This document shows, one piece after another, positions 37,625-46,797 of a DNA stretch of 64,000 nt (the stretch's first letter is position 1; every line of letters begins with the position of its first letter). The position numbers and the translations under genes were made by a program. The stretch is from assembly GCF_001623875.1 (NCBI RefSeq), contig NZ_LWAE01000002.1:1177501-1241500 (forward strand). Direction: 5' to 3'. A model generated the notes under the pieces. That model was not told the DNA's origin. It saw only the letters and a program-made list of their open reading frames with translations, and did not search any database. The stretch is from Clostridium magnum DSM 2767 (lineage in GTDB: Bacteria; Bacillota; Clostridia; Clostridiales; Clostridiaceae).

Positions 37625-37984
37625 CTACGTGTTTCTTTCAAATTCATTGGCACAGTTTTGACTACAAAAATAATATGTCCTGCCATTTATCTCCCTGGAT
37701 ATAGAATCTGCCTTTGATACAAACATGCCACATACAGGGTCTTGATCAGTATCTATACTCATACTTGTTGTTTTTCCAGTATATGCTACATTGTCTTCTT
37801 CGTGCTTTTTGTGATTTGAATAATCTTTATGACCGTTTCCGCAGCAACCGCCTCCATGTGAATCATGTTGTCCGCTATGACTTGAATGTCCCCCTCCACA
37901 GCAGCCTCCCCCTCTGAACATCATGTATACCATCAATCCGAAAAATAAAATATACCACCAGTTATCTGCTAAGAATCTCAACAT
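37625..37984 (-). CDS. Membrane-anchored Cys/His-rich protein with YHS domain
   Basis: About 119 residues. An N-terminal membrane span (LADNWWYILFFGLMVYMMF) is followed by a Cys/His-rich stretch (GGGCCGGGHSSHSGQHDSHG, then CCGNGHKDY) and a C-terminal YHS domain, DPVCGMFVSKADS with YYFCSQNCANEF. YHS domains bind copper in copper-transport systems. The ATG at 37984 is 6 nt after AGAGAGG; a GTG lies two codons upstream. Probably a Cu-binding protein at the inner face of the membrane. Confidence 0.85.
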   Translation of the reverse strand: MLRFLADNWWYILFFGLMVYMMFRGGGCCGGGHSSHSGQHDSHGGGCCGNGHKDYSNHKKHEEDNVAYTGKTTSMSIDTDQDPVCGMFVSKADSISREINGRTYYFCSQNCANEFERNT

Positions 37985-38045
37985 AAACACCTCTCTTTAA
38001 TATATAATCATATTCTAATTGATCGAATTTTTATTGTTTACACAT

Positions 38046-38077
38046 AGTATAGAACAAAGTTATGTAGATAAAATGAA
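38046..38077 (-). promoter_or_regulatory. Shared-box promoter of the YHS gene
   Basis: TTCATT-N5-TACATA, 9 nt, TATACT; about 60 bp from the start codon. Confidence 0.7.
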
Positions 38078-38112
38078 GAAATTTAAATTGTTGATTTTAT
38101 AAAAAGCAGTAC

Positions 38113-38172
38113 AAAACCCCTTTGTATTATGGTTTCTCGTGAAATCCATTAAATCACAAAGAGGTTTCTTAT
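38113..38172 (-). terminator. Terminator after the UbiA gene
   Basis: AAACCCCTTTGT pairs imperfectly with ACAAAGAGGTTT across a loop of about 35 nt. Confidence 0.45.
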
Positions 38173-38234
38173 TTTATTATTAAATTATAATCCTACCCAT
38201 CTCTTAGAGTAGTCTTTTTTAGAAGACGATATTA

Positions 38235-39134
38235 TTAAATACCTATTTTGAACATAATCGATATTAATAATCCAATAATCACAGCTAAGTGATATTTTAA
38301 TCCGACTTGACCTATAAGCCCCATTGTTTTGCCTTTTGTAGAGATACTCTTATCATAGGATAAAAAATTAGAAATTGACCTATAAGGAAATAATAAAACA
38401 ACGGCTACTAATACAATAATAGGATAAATGCCTATTATCATTAAAATAAATGTTAGTACAAGTAACATTATTACATTAAAAATCCACAGCTTCTCAGAAT
38501 TTTTAATTCCTATCAGTATGGGCAATGTCTTTCTACCAACTTTTCTATCTTCTTCTATATCACTTAAATTATTAGACAGTAATATGGTACCAATAAATAC
38601 TGCAGTAGGAATTGCTATCAGTACTGTATTTAAATTAAATGTGCCAGAATGAATATAAATAACCGTTGTTGTTATACCTATCCCCATGGTTACTCCAGAT
38701 ACAATTTCACCTATTGGAGTATATGAAATAGGTAAAGGCCCACAAGCATATAAAATTGAAATAATTTCACCAATAGCTGCAACTATCAAAATATAATAAC
38801 TTGTTTGGCTAGCTATAAAAATACCAATTAGAAAAGCAATGAATTGATATACCCATATAATACCTAAAACTTGTTTTGGGGTAACCTCACCATTTACTAG
38901 AGCTTTTTCATTTCCTTTTTCTTTGCTATCTGCTCCACTTTTAAAATCAAAATAATCATTAATCATATTAGTAGCACTCTGAATCAATATCATGGAAATT
39001 GATAACAATATAAGATAAATAATATTAAACTTTCCAAAAGCATACCTTGAATAAACCGTACCTAGCACTACAGGGACAATTCCTGCAACAAGAGTTTTTA
39101 TATCCATAAGCTTTATTATTGTAGGAAAGCTCAT
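38235..39134 (-). CDS. UbiA-family prenyltransferase (MenA-like)
   Basis: A 299-residue integral membrane protein with about eight spans. The two Asp-rich motifs of the family are present: NMINDYFDFKSGADS and NNLSDIEEDRKVGRKTLP. It would transfer a prenyl chain to an aromatic ring, as in menaquinone synthesis, but no other quinone genes are nearby and the acceptor is unknown. No shared promoter box is seen. Confidence 0.85.
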   Translation of the reverse strand: MSFPTIIKLMDIKTLVAGIVPVVLGTVYSRYAFGKFNIIYLILLSISMILIQSATNMINDYFDFKSGADSKEKGNEKALVNGEVTPKQVLGIIWVYQFIAFLIGIFIASQTSYYILIVAAIGEIISILYACGPLPISYTPIGEIVSGVTMGIGITTTVIYIHSGTFNLNTVLIAIPTAVFIGTILLSNNLSDIEEDRKVGRKTLPILIGIKNSEKLWIFNVIMLLVLTFILMIIGIYPIIVLVAVVLLFPYRSISNFLSYDKSISTKGKTMGLIGQVGLKYHLAVIIGLLISIMFKIGI

Positions 39135-39288
39135 TTTCTCACCTCTATTTCCTTAAGGACACCTTTAAACTATGGTAACTAGTCTTTATCTAACTTAACA
39201 ATAGCATTTGTAACTGTTAAATGTAAGATTAGTATATTATTTTTATCTTCCTTTTTCTTCATCACCTATATGTGGCTCAAGGGATGAT

Positions 39289-39441
39289 TTACTTTCTACT
39301 TTTACATTTTAAATTACATTTACTACAGTTACAACTATCTGACGATTTCTTCCTAATTAATGGTTTCTTTTTAATATGCCTATAGAAAATATACACTGAA
39401 TAAACAATAATAGCTAAAATGATAATTGTTTTAATATCCAT
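39289..39441 (-). CDS. FeoB-associated-type Cys-rich membrane peptide (50 aa)
   Basis: The ATG at 39441 follows GAGGGGG. One membrane helix (KTIIILAIIVYSVYIFY) is followed by a basic linker and a Cys tail, DSCNCSKCNLKCKSRK. Same design as the 39-residue peptide at 19564. Possible role in binding metals or as an accessory to a transporter. It lies 50 bp after the PBP gene. Confidence 0.6.
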   Translation of the reverse strand: MDIKTIIILAIIVYSVYIFYRHIKKKPLIRKKSSDSCNCSKCNLKCKSRK

Positions 39442-39493
39442 TTTACTGTTCCCCCTCTTTGCAATAAACTTAAAATTATAGGATAGTTTTATC

Positions 39494-41275
39494 CTATTTA
39501 CCCAACACATTTACTTCGCCTTTAATTGCAGTATAATTAAATATTTGTTTAAATAATTCTCTTGCTACAGGAGCTGAAACTTCTCCAGCATAATAGTTTG
39601 AACCCTCTGGTTCATTTATACTTACTAAAAGGGTTATTTTAGGATCCCCTGCTGGGGCCATGCCTGCAAAGGAAGACATGTATTTTCCTGGAGCATACTT
39701 GCCGGTTGCAGGATCCGCCACTTGAGCAGTACCTGTTTTTCCAGCAATATCAAGTCCCTGCACAAATGCGTTTTGACCTACACCTTCTGTAACAACCTTT
39801 ATTAAATCCTGTCTTAAGGTTGATGCTAGATTTGCATCAAAAACATTCTTTTTACCATAGTCACTATAGATTTTGTCTGTAACCATTTTATTCTTATCAT
39901 CAAAATGGACAATATCTTTCATAACGTGAGGTCTTATCCATGTGCCACCATTAGCTATAGCATTAAAAGCTGCCATATATTGAACCTGTGTAACTCCAAC
40001 CCCTTGTCCAAAAGCCAGTGTAGCTAAATCTACATCATTTGTTTTACCTGGATTTCTTAAAATACCAGAAGATTCTCCAGGTAAGTCTATACCGGTTTTT
40101 TCACCAAAGCCCATCTTTTGGGCAAAGGCTATAAGTTTGTCCTTACCTAAATTAAGTCCTAATTCCACAAATCCTACATTACAAGAGTTCTTTATTATAT
40201 CAACAAAGTTTTGTTTACCATGACCATCTAAGTTCCAACAGTGAATCACTGTATTACCAATCTTTATACTTCCATTATCTATATATGTATCATTTAGCCC
40301 AATATTATTTTCTAGTGCTGAAGCTGAAGTTATAACTTTAAAAATAGATCCTGGTTCAAAGTTGTCTTGAACAGAAGCATTTTTCCAAAGTTTTTGAACA
40401 TCTTTAGAATTGCTTGAAATATTCAATTGATTATTGAGATCCAGACTTGGCTTACTTGCCATTGCTAATATTTCACCACTTTTAGGATTCATAACTATAA
40501 TATTAACTGCTTTAGCTTTATTATCCTCTAAAGCTTTTTGTGCAGCTTTTTCAACATAATCCTGAATTGTTTCATCTATTGTTAGAACAACATCTTTCCC
40601 ATCTACAGGCTGTACATATTCTGGATTATTATAAGGCAACGGGTTATTATATACATCTTTTTCATAAGTCATATTACCTGAGGTTCCTGAGAGCTCTTTA
40701 TTATAGCTTAATTCAACTCCAGAAACACCAATATCATCAGAATTTACATACCCTAATACACTTGATAGAAAATTGCCGTTTGTATAATATCTTTTAGGAT
40801 CTGAAGACACAATTATACCTCTAATATTTAAAGCTTTGATTTTATCAATTTGAGCTTTTTCTACTTGTCTCTTTAATACGGCAGAACTAGCTGGCAGACC
40901 ATTAGGTAAAATTGTATTTAATATTTTATTTACACCATCTGGTTTCATGTTAAGTATTGATGCTAGCTTATTAGCCAATTCATCAGAAGTCATAGTATTA
41001 TCGTTCAAAGTTTGTCTTAAAGTTTTCAAATCTAAATCTATCCTATATACATCCATGCTTACAGCTAATTCATTTGCGTTTCTATCAAGTATTCTTCCTC
41101 GTTTCGCATTAATCTGCAGTTCACTTTTTTGTTGTTCCTCAGCAATAGCTTTATATTTTGGGGATATTACTGCCATTACATAAAATAGTCGTCCCGCAAG
41201 TGCTAAGAACAATGTGCATATAAATATCAAAATGCCAATAATCCTACGTTTATTAATAAAAATTTTTTTCTTCAT
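39494..41275 (-). CDS. Class B penicillin-binding protein (FtsI/SpoVD-like, no PASTA)
   Basis: A 593-residue peptidoglycan transpeptidase. It has one N-terminal membrane anchor (about 10-33), a dimerisation domain (about 55-215) and a transpeptidase domain. Active-site motifs: the serine in EPGSIFKV, KNSCN and KTGTAQ. There is no C-terminal PASTA repeat. It carries its own shared-box promoter, so this is likely a stress-responsive rather than housekeeping PBP. Confidence 0.9.
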   Translation of the reverse strand: MKKKIFINKRRIIGILIFICTLFLALAGRLFYVMAVISPKYKAIAEEQQKSELQINAKRGRILDRNANELAVSMDVYRIDLDLKTLRQTLNDNTMTSDELANKLASILNMKPDGVNKILNTILPNGLPASSAVLKRQVEKAQIDKIKALNIRGIIVSSDPKRYYTNGNFLSSVLGYVNSDDIGVSGVELSYNKELSGTSGNMTYEKDVYNNPLPYNNPEYVQPVDGKDVVLTIDETIQDYVEKAAQKALEDNKAKAVNIIVMNPKSGEILAMASKPSLDLNNQLNISSNSKDVQKLWKNASVQDNFEPGSIFKVITSASALENNIGLNDTYIDNGSIKIGNTVIHCWNLDGHGKQNFVDIIKNSCNVGFVELGLNLGKDKLIAFAQKMGFGEKTGIDLPGESSGILRNPGKTNDVDLATLAFGQGVGVTQVQYMAAFNAIANGGTWIRPHVMKDIVHFDDKNKMVTDKIYSDYGKKNVFDANLASTLRQDLIKVVTEGVGQNAFVQGLDIAGKTGTAQVADPATGKYAPGKYMSSFAGMAPAGDPKITLLVSINEPEGSNYYAGEVSAPVARELFKQIFNYTAIKGEVNVLGK

Positions 41276-41344
41276 TTTAGTGCCTCTTTAATGACTCCAA
41301 TATAATCTTTATAAACTTTTTAGCTGTTTATTAGTCCTCTATAT

Positions 41345-41376
41345 ACTATAGACGATTAATGTGTAGATTTTATGAA
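41345..41376 (-). promoter_or_regulatory. Shared-box promoter of the PBP gene
   Basis: TTCATA-N5-TACACA, 9 nt, TATAGT; 70 bp from the start codon. Confidence 0.75.
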
Positions 41377-41406
41377 GATACTACCTAAAATGTATTCATT
41401 CTACAT

Positions 41407-41462
41407 AATTAAAGACGTTAACATATCTCTACATACATTGCCAGATAAGCTAACGTCTTTAT
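41407..41462 (-). terminator. Terminator after the first NiCoT gene
   Basis: TAAAGACGTTA pairs with TAACGTCTTTA across a loop of about 31 nt. Confidence 0.5.
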
Positions 41463-41526
41463 CTCAGTCTATAATTTTTATTATTGAACTAAATTGCTTA
41501 TATCTTTACTATAAAATTAATTTGGA

Positions 41527-42546
41527 CTAATTACTGCCTATATCAAAGATCTTCCAACCAGCATAAGAAATACCCCATACTATCACAAATAGTCCTACTA
41601 ATATATATCCGGCAGTATTAAAATTTAGATTTTGTATTAAAGTAGCAAAACCATTATTTAATCGAAATATAGGTATTAATAGCTGCGCCATCTCAATAAA
41701 TCCAATGAACAGAGCAGCAATTACTGAGAGCCCAGTTATAGTGAGATTATAATAAACTTTACGTAATGGAGTTGCAAAAACCCATTCATATGCTGTACAC
41801 ATAAAGAAGCCATCTGCAGTATCCATTAGACTCATTCCAGCAGTAAATAATATAGGAAAGGCCAGTGTTGCTAAAATAGGTATAGCATGACTTGCCGCAG
41901 TAGCTGACGTTGCCAAAAGAGATACTTGAGTTGCAGTATCAAAGCCCAATCCAAACATAAACCCTAATATATAAACATGCCACCCTTTGCTAATCGAACT
42001 ATAAACTATTGCAGTTAAACGATTTATAATCCCCTTAGAATTTTCATAATTTATTGTCTCTTCATCATAGGTACCACGTCTTAGCTTTAAAAAAGTTTTA
42101 AAAATATCTTTCCACATAAAAAGGTTGACTAATCCGATAACTATAAGGAATCCTCCAGAAACCGCTAGAGATATAGTGCTCCCGTATTTTTGAAACTGTG
42201 GTAGACTATTTTGTGTCCACTTTACTGCACAAACAGTGACAACTGCCATAATTATTACTACTGTGGAATGTCCAAAAGAGAAAAGAAATCCTACTCCTTT
42301 GGGGTTTTCTCGCTGTTGTACCAATTTACGAACAGTGTTATCGATTGCAGCAATATGGTCAGCATCAAAAGCATGCCGTAAACCTAGTGTATATGATAGT
42401 ATTGCCATACCTAATATTTGGGGATAACGATGAATACCAGTCATTAGTAATGCTATACCTGTGATATGTAATGCAGCTACAGCTAATACATATCTGATAA
42501 AACCAGAATAATTTTTATTCACGACATTAGATTTTATAATTTCCAT
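41527..42546 (-). CDS. NiCoT-family nickel/cobalt transporter (riboswitch-controlled)
   Basis: About 339 residues with eight predicted spans. The family signature in span 2, GLRHAFDADHIAAIDNT (HX4DH), is intact, as are LGFDTATQVSLL and GMSLMDTADGFFM. The ATG at 42546 is chosen for spacing from AAAGGATGG. The gene lies behind a cobalamin riboswitch, which points to cobalt uptake for B12. It also has the shared-box promoter. About 60 percent of its length looks conserved with the divergent gene at 43233. Confidence 0.92.
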   Translation of the reverse strand: MEIIKSNVVNKNYSGFIRYVLAVAALHITGIALLMTGIHRYPQILGMAILSYTLGLRHAFDADHIAAIDNTVRKLVQQRENPKGVGFLFSFGHSTVVIIMAVVTVCAVKWTQNSLPQFQKYGSTISLAVSGGFLIVIGLVNLFMWKDIFKTFLKLRRGTYDEETINYENSKGIINRLTAIVYSSISKGWHVYILGFMFGLGFDTATQVSLLATSATAASHAIPILATLAFPILFTAGMSLMDTADGFFMCTAYEWVFATPLRKVYYNLTITGLSVIAALFIGFIEMAQLLIPIFRLNNGFATLIQNLNFNTAGYILVGLFVIVWGISYAGWKIFDIGSN

Positions 42547-42583
42547 AAAATTTACCATCCTTTGCATAAAAATTTCTATATAA

Positions 42584-42620
42584 AGAGCCTCTTAACATTA
42601 ATAATGCTAAGAGGCTTGAT
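42584..42620 (-). terminator. Riboswitch expression-platform terminator
   Basis: A hairpin, GCCTCTTA-rich arms pairing with TAAGAGGC, then CTCTTTATATA. It lies between the cobalamin aptamer and the NiCoT start, where a ligand-controlled terminator is expected. Confidence 0.6.
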
Positions 42621-42689
42621 GGCAACAATAACTATAAATAGTTAACATTGAAAATACCCCCTATCATCCGTAGAGTTTATATTATAAAA

Positions 42690-42850
42690 ATATAGGCAGG
42701 TCTCCTGACTTAAGTATCATAATTCTTATAAGCCTTCCCAAACTACTCCAGTGGCATCATTTATAAGAACTCCTCTTTTACAGTGGCGGGACCGTGAGGG
42801 ACTTTCACCCAACTTCCCTTTTAAGCAGTTTCCAAACTGCACCTATATCT
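42690..42850 (-). promoter_or_regulatory. Cobalamin riboswitch
   Basis: Read on the minus strand, the conserved elements appear in order: GGTGC near the 5' end, GGGAA, GGTGAAAGTCC, a GGTCCCGCCACTGT B12-box-like block, GCCACTGG, GGGAAGGC and AGTCAGGAGACCTGCC. Cobalamin should switch off the NiCoT gene. Confidence 0.92.
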
Positions 42851-42895
42851 AAAATATTAAATTTTAATGTTTCTAAAATTCATGACATTTTTTAT

Positions 42896-42927
42896 ATTAT
42901 ATACTTTTGATGTGAAGATTTTATGAA
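42896..42927 (-). promoter_or_regulatory. Shared-box promoter upstream of the riboswitch
   Basis: TTCATA-N5-TTCACA, 9 nt, TATAAT; transcription would start about 40 bp before the aptamer. Confidence 0.75.
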
Positions 42928-43053
42928 GATGATATGTAATTTAGTATAAAATTTACTTTACTAAACTATTTTAGTTATTTAATAAAATAAAAGATAACAA
43001 TGATTATACCAGCGTTAAGAATTATTCATAACATACAATAGTATTTTCGCAAA

Positions 43054-43122
43054 TATCATTTTGAGACTTTTTAATATTTTTTCTCAAAACGAAACCAAAA
43101 CAGTATCATTTTGAAACTTTTT
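43054..43122 (+). promoter_or_regulatory. Candidate enhancer repeats upstream of the second NiCoT gene
   Basis: TATCATTTTGAGACTTTTT (43054) and TATCATTTTGAAACTTTTT (43104) are spaced exactly 50 bp. An opposing TTCTCAAAACG lies between them. Position and phase fit sites for an NtrC-type activator. Confidence 0.5.
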
Positions 43123-43155
43123 CACTATTTTAGTCCTTATTAGCTCATTTTGGAA

Positions 43156-43171
43156 TGGAATAAATCTTGCT
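43156..43171 (+). promoter_or_regulatory. Candidate sigma-54 promoter
   Basis: TGGAAT-N5-TTGCT: the invariant GG and GC are separated by 10 nt as required. It lies 62 bp upstream of the NiCoT start at 43233. Confidence 0.55.
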
Positions 43172-43232
43172 TATATATTTATTAATTAAAATATACTAAA
43201 TGTTTTTACATGATTCAAAGGAGGATTTCAAT

Positions 43233-44240
43233 ATGAAGTTTCAGTTTAAAGAACAACCAGCATGGCTTTCTTATGGGATCGTAGTAATCGCACTACATAT
43301 CATAGGAATAGCACTCCTACTAATTAACGCTCACAGGTATCCTCAGATAATTGGATTTGGTTTCTTAGCATATACTCTTGGATTGAGGCATGCTTTTGAT
43401 GTAGACCATATAGCTGCAATTGATAATACAGTTCGTAAATTAGTACAAGACAAGGAAGATCCTGCAGGGGTTGGATTTTTCTTTTCAATAGGTCATTCTA
43501 CTGTCGTGTTTGTGATGGCTGTTATAACTGCTTTTTCAATTAAATGGGCTCAAAATAATATTCCTCAGATAAAAGAAATTGGTAGCCTAATTGGCACTAC
43601 AGTTTCTGGTATTTTTCTTGTACTCATTGGTGTTCTAAATCTTTATATATGGTTTGACATTTATAAAATATTTATTGGCACACGTAGAGGAGAATATAAC
43701 GAAGAAAATCTAGACAAACTTCTACTAAATCGTGGTTTTATATCACGTCTTTTAGGATCATTTTATAGATTTATTAATAAAAGCTGGCACGTATATCCAT
43801 TGGGTTTTCTATTCGGTCTTGGATTTGACACAGCTTCTGAAGTAGCACTATTTGCCGTATCTGCAAATGCTGCAACTCAATATGTACCAATTACATTTAT
43901 AATATCTTTACCTATCATTTTTGCTGCTGGAATGAGCTTAATGGATACAGCAGATGGAATATTTATGACTACTGCATATAATTGGGCATTTTCAACACCT
44001 ATACGTAAAATATATTATAACTTGTCTGTTACTGGAATATCTGTGGTAGCTGCATTATTTATAGGCTTTATTGAGCTAGCTCAAATATTAACACCTAAGC
44101 TTGGTTTAAATAGCGGCTTTTGGAGATGGATACAAAATCTTAATTTTGGTAGTATGGGTTACTTATTAGTTGGATTGTTTATTATTTCATGGGGTATATC
44201 TTATCTAGCTTGGAAAATGCTACGCCTAGAAACTGTATAA
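43233..44240 (+). CDS. Second NiCoT-family nickel/cobalt transporter
   Basis: About 335 residues. The ATG at 43233 follows AAAGGAGG. Family motifs are intact: GLRHAFDVDHIAAIDNTV, GFDTASEVALF and GMSLMDTADGIFM. It is a paralogue of the divergent transporter, without a riboswitch or shared box. Instead a sigma-54-like promoter with upstream repeats is present, so the two paralogues appear to answer different signals. Substrate preference (Ni or Co) cannot be told from sequence. Confidence 0.9.
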   Translation: MKFQFKEQPAWLSYGIVVIALHIIGIALLLINAHRYPQIIGFGFLAYTLGLRHAFDVDHIAAIDNTVRKLVQDKEDPAGVGFFFSIGHSTVVFVMAVITAFSIKWAQNNIPQIKEIGSLIGTTVSGIFLVLIGVLNLYIWFDIYKIFIGTRRGEYNEENLDKLLLNRGFISRLLGSFYRFINKSWHVYPLGFLFGLGFDTASEVALFAVSANAATQYVPITFIISLPIIFAAGMSLMDTADGIFMTTAYNWAFSTPIRKIYYNLSVTGISVVAALFIGFIELAQILTPKLGLNSGFWRWIQNLNFGSMGYLLVGLFIISWGISYLAWKMLRLETV

Positions 44241-44248
44241 TAAAAAAA

Positions 44249-44290
44249 CAAGCATACTTCTATAGCTGAACAGAGCTAGAAGTATGCTAA
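44249..44290. terminator. Terminator between convergent NiCoT and chemoreceptor genes
   Basis: A 12-bp stem, AGCATACTTCTA with TAGAAGTATGCT; the minus-strand side continues with TTGTTTTTTT. Confidence 0.75.
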
Positions 44291-44318
44291 ACTTAATTTT
44301 AAAAGTATTAGTTAAAAT

Positions 44319-46031
44319 TTATATCTTAAACTTCTGTACCAAACTATTCAACTCCTCTGCTAATTCTGCTTGTCTTTGGGCTGATTTAGCCACTTCTTCA
44401 ATTGCATAACTTGTTTCATCAACACTGTTTAGTATTCCTTCAGAACTTGATGCAGATTGTTGTGCTGTGGTTGAAACATTTTCAATAGCTGAACTAGTTT
44501 GTTCTATGGAGTTTAATATATGTGCGGTACCACTTGCTATTTCTTCTGACATGGCCTTTATGAAAGCAGCATCTTTCTCATATTTTTCTGCAGTTTCTAA
44601 AAACAGTTCATAATCTGGATTTACATTATTATCAATAAAAGCTAGTATATCTTGTGTATTATTAGATAAATTATTAAACGCTTCATTTACCTGTGTTATA
44701 ACATTCTGAATGCTTGAAACATTACTTGCCGACTGCTCTGCAAGCTGGCGTATTTCATCCGCAACTACTGCAAATCCTCTCCCCATTTCTCCTGCTCTTG
44801 CTGACTCAATGGCAGCATTAAGTGCTAAAAGATTAGTTTGAGAAGCTATATTTGCTATAGAATCTGCCATAACCTTGATTTCCTCAACAACTTTTCCATC
44901 TTCTATAGCCTTAACTATATTAATTTGCTTTTCTTTATATATTTTTTGAGAGATATCAATGGCCTTTAGTCCTTTATTCTTTATTTCAGTTGCACGAGAT
45001 TGTACTTCATTTGACGCTCTATCACCATCTTTAGCCTTGTCTGAAAGCTCCGTCGTATTTGAAGTTATCTCTTGAATTGAGGCATTGACTTCCTCTGAAG
45101 TTGCACTTAAATCTTCTGTTCCAGATGATATTTCCTTAGTTGCATCATCAATATTAGTCATTTTTGTAGCGATTTCTTCTATAGTTGCAGATATTTCTTC
45201 ACTGGAGCTACTTATGTTAGTAGAACTTGAAATTATTGTAGATATTAAATTACGAGTATTTTCAACAGCTTTATTTAAAGCTTCAGAAAGCTTACCAATT
45301 TCATCCTGTGCATAAACATCAATTCTCTTAGTTAAATCGCCATTTCCTAAAGCATTCGCAAATATAAGAACCTTATTTATTGCTTTTGACAAAGATGTTG
45401 ATATTAATATTCCTAGCAGTATAGCAATGATAAAACCGAATATTACGATAGAAACCATAGTATTAAATGCTGTCTTATATATTGTTTTATTAGTTTCGTT
45501 AGCTTCTTGAGCTTCTTTTAAATTTAAGTTTATAAGCTCATTAATGCTGTCAAAAGTCTTTTGTCTTGCATCTAGCACCATATTGAAAGCCATCTGAGCT
45601 TCATCATATTTGTTTGAGTCTATTAATTCCATAAAATTTTTACGTGCCATCATGTAATCATCATGATTTTTATTAAATTTGGTTAATAGTTCCTTCTCCT
45701 CACCAGTTGCATTAGTATCCGTTATCCCTTCTGATATGGACATATCCTCTTCTGTTAATTTATTTATTTCATCTACTATTTGCTGCTTTTTTGACGAGTC
45801 TTTTATAGTTAGAAGATATACTAAATCGGAGTGTATCTGTAGAAAATTTTCTTTTAAAGCCCCTACTTTTCTAATATGTAATAGATTATCCTCATACATT
45901 GAAGTTGAATTTATATTTACCTTTTTTAATTTCATTATTCCTATAGTTCCTACCACTGCCATAAGAATTGATATCAATAAAAAGCAGCTTATAAGTTTTG
46001 GTGCAATTTTTAAGTTTTTAAATGTTTTCAT
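44319..46031 (-). CDS. Methyl-accepting chemotaxis protein
   Basis: A 570-residue receptor with membrane span 1 (about 12-32), a four-helix ligand domain (about 35-185), span 2 (about 187-210), HAMP (about 212-265) and a long signalling coiled coil. The hairpin tip [39 protein letters not shown] is well conserved, written here only as its key region. GGGGG precedes the ATG. The gene carries a shared box, so chemotaxis toward or away from a metal cue is possible but unproven. Confidence 0.92.
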   Translation of the reverse strand: MKTFKNLKIAPKLISCFLLISILMAVVGTIGIMKLKKVNINSTSMYEDNLLHIRKVGALKENFLQIHSDLVYLLTIKDSSKKQQIVDEINKLTEEDMSISEGITDTNATGEEKELLTKFNKNHDDYMMARKNFMELIDSNKYDEAQMAFNMVLDARQKTFDSINELINLNLKEAQEANETNKTIYKTAFNTMVSIVIFGFIIAILLGILISTSLSKAINKVLIFANALGNGDLTKRIDVYAQDEIGKLSEALNKAVENTRNLISTIISSSTNISSSSEEISATIEEIATKMTNIDDATKEISSGTEDLSATSEEVNASIQEITSNTTELSDKAKDGDRASNEVQSRATEIKNKGLKAIDISQKIYKEKQINIVKAIEDGKVVEEIKVMADSIANIASQTNLLALNAAIESARAGEMGRGFAVVADEIRQLAEQSASNVSSIQNVITQVNEAFNNLSNNTQDILAFIDNNVNPDYELFLETAEKYEKDAAFIKAMSEEIASGTAHILNSIEQTSSAIENVSTTAQQSASSSEGILNSVDETSYAIEEVAKSAQRQAELAEELNSLVQKFKI

Positions 46032-46328
46032 TTGTATTCCCCCATAGAATTTATATATTCACAATAAATTCTCCCATATTTTTATTTTTCCAAAGAGACA
46101 AGTTTCGATATATGACACTATTTCCATCCGTGTACTTATTGGACTTTGCAGTAATCATACATCAAAAAAATCAATAATGTTATAAAGTAAAATACTCTAC
46201 TTTTATATCTCGTATGTAGTAAGATATTCCTTTAGATGTAATAATTACAATCACCATTATATAAGAGTATTCCTTATTCCATAAGTAAGTTTGTTTCAAA
46301 AACCAATATATTTTTCTACTTATGAATA
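46032..46328 (-). other. Long leader of the chemoreceptor gene
   Basis: About 300 bp between the shared-box -10 and the ATG, with no convincing frame and no recognised RNA element. Confidence 0.3.
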
Positions 46329-46360
46329 ATTATATATTTATGTTGTGAAAATATTATGTA
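46329..46360 (-). promoter_or_regulatory. Shared-box promoter of the chemoreceptor gene
   Basis: TACATA-N5-TTCACA, 9 nt, TATAAT; about 300 bp from the start codon. Confidence 0.65.
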
Positions 46361-46559
46361 GATTTTTAACGTAAATAAACAAATTGGAATTAGTTTTATA
46401 ATAGACTTTAAATTAAAGAACCTAGATAGAGTCGTGACAAATTCCAGTCCATATCAAAGGGCAATGCTCTATTGACTAATTTAATATATCACTGTTGAAA
46501 ATTACAAATGCTACTGTAGAAAAATGAACCATAAAGAGAATCCCCAATATTATATGTGT

Positions 46560-46628
46560 CTAGTATTTGGGATCTTCTTCAAATAAGGGTGTTCCCCTTA
46601 TCATATCTAATGCGTTATTAAAAATCAT
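46560..46628 (-). pseudogene. 22-codon ORF resembling a truncated cysteine synthase start
   Basis: GGTGAGGAG precedes MIFNNALDMIRGTPLFEEDPKY and a stop. The opening resembles CysK N termini (MIYNN...IGNTPL) but the protein stops at once. It follows a perfect shared box, so the promoter may have outlived its gene. It could instead be a genuine small peptide gene. Confidence 0.4.
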
Positions 46629-46664
46629 ATTATATTTCTCCTCACCCTAAATGTGTTTTATCAG

Positions 46665-46696
46665 ATTATAATCCTGATTTATGAAGGAAATATGAA
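46665..46696 (-). promoter_or_regulatory. Shared-box promoter of the cysK-like fragment
   Basis: TTCATA-N5-TTCATA, 9 nt, TATAAT: a perfect copy, about 37 bp from the short ORF. Confidence 0.75.
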
Positions 46697-46704
46697 GATG
46701 AAAA

Positions 46705-46738
46705 AAATAACAGGTATTAGCTACCTGTCATATTACAA
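46705..46738 (-). terminator. Terminator after the amidase gene
   Basis: On the minus strand GACAGGTA pairs with TACCTGTT, followed by ATTTTTTT. Confidence 0.65.
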
Positions 46739-46797
46739 ATTTATCTACTTTTATTTTTGTATCTTAATTTATAATGCTTAATTTTTTCATGGTCATT

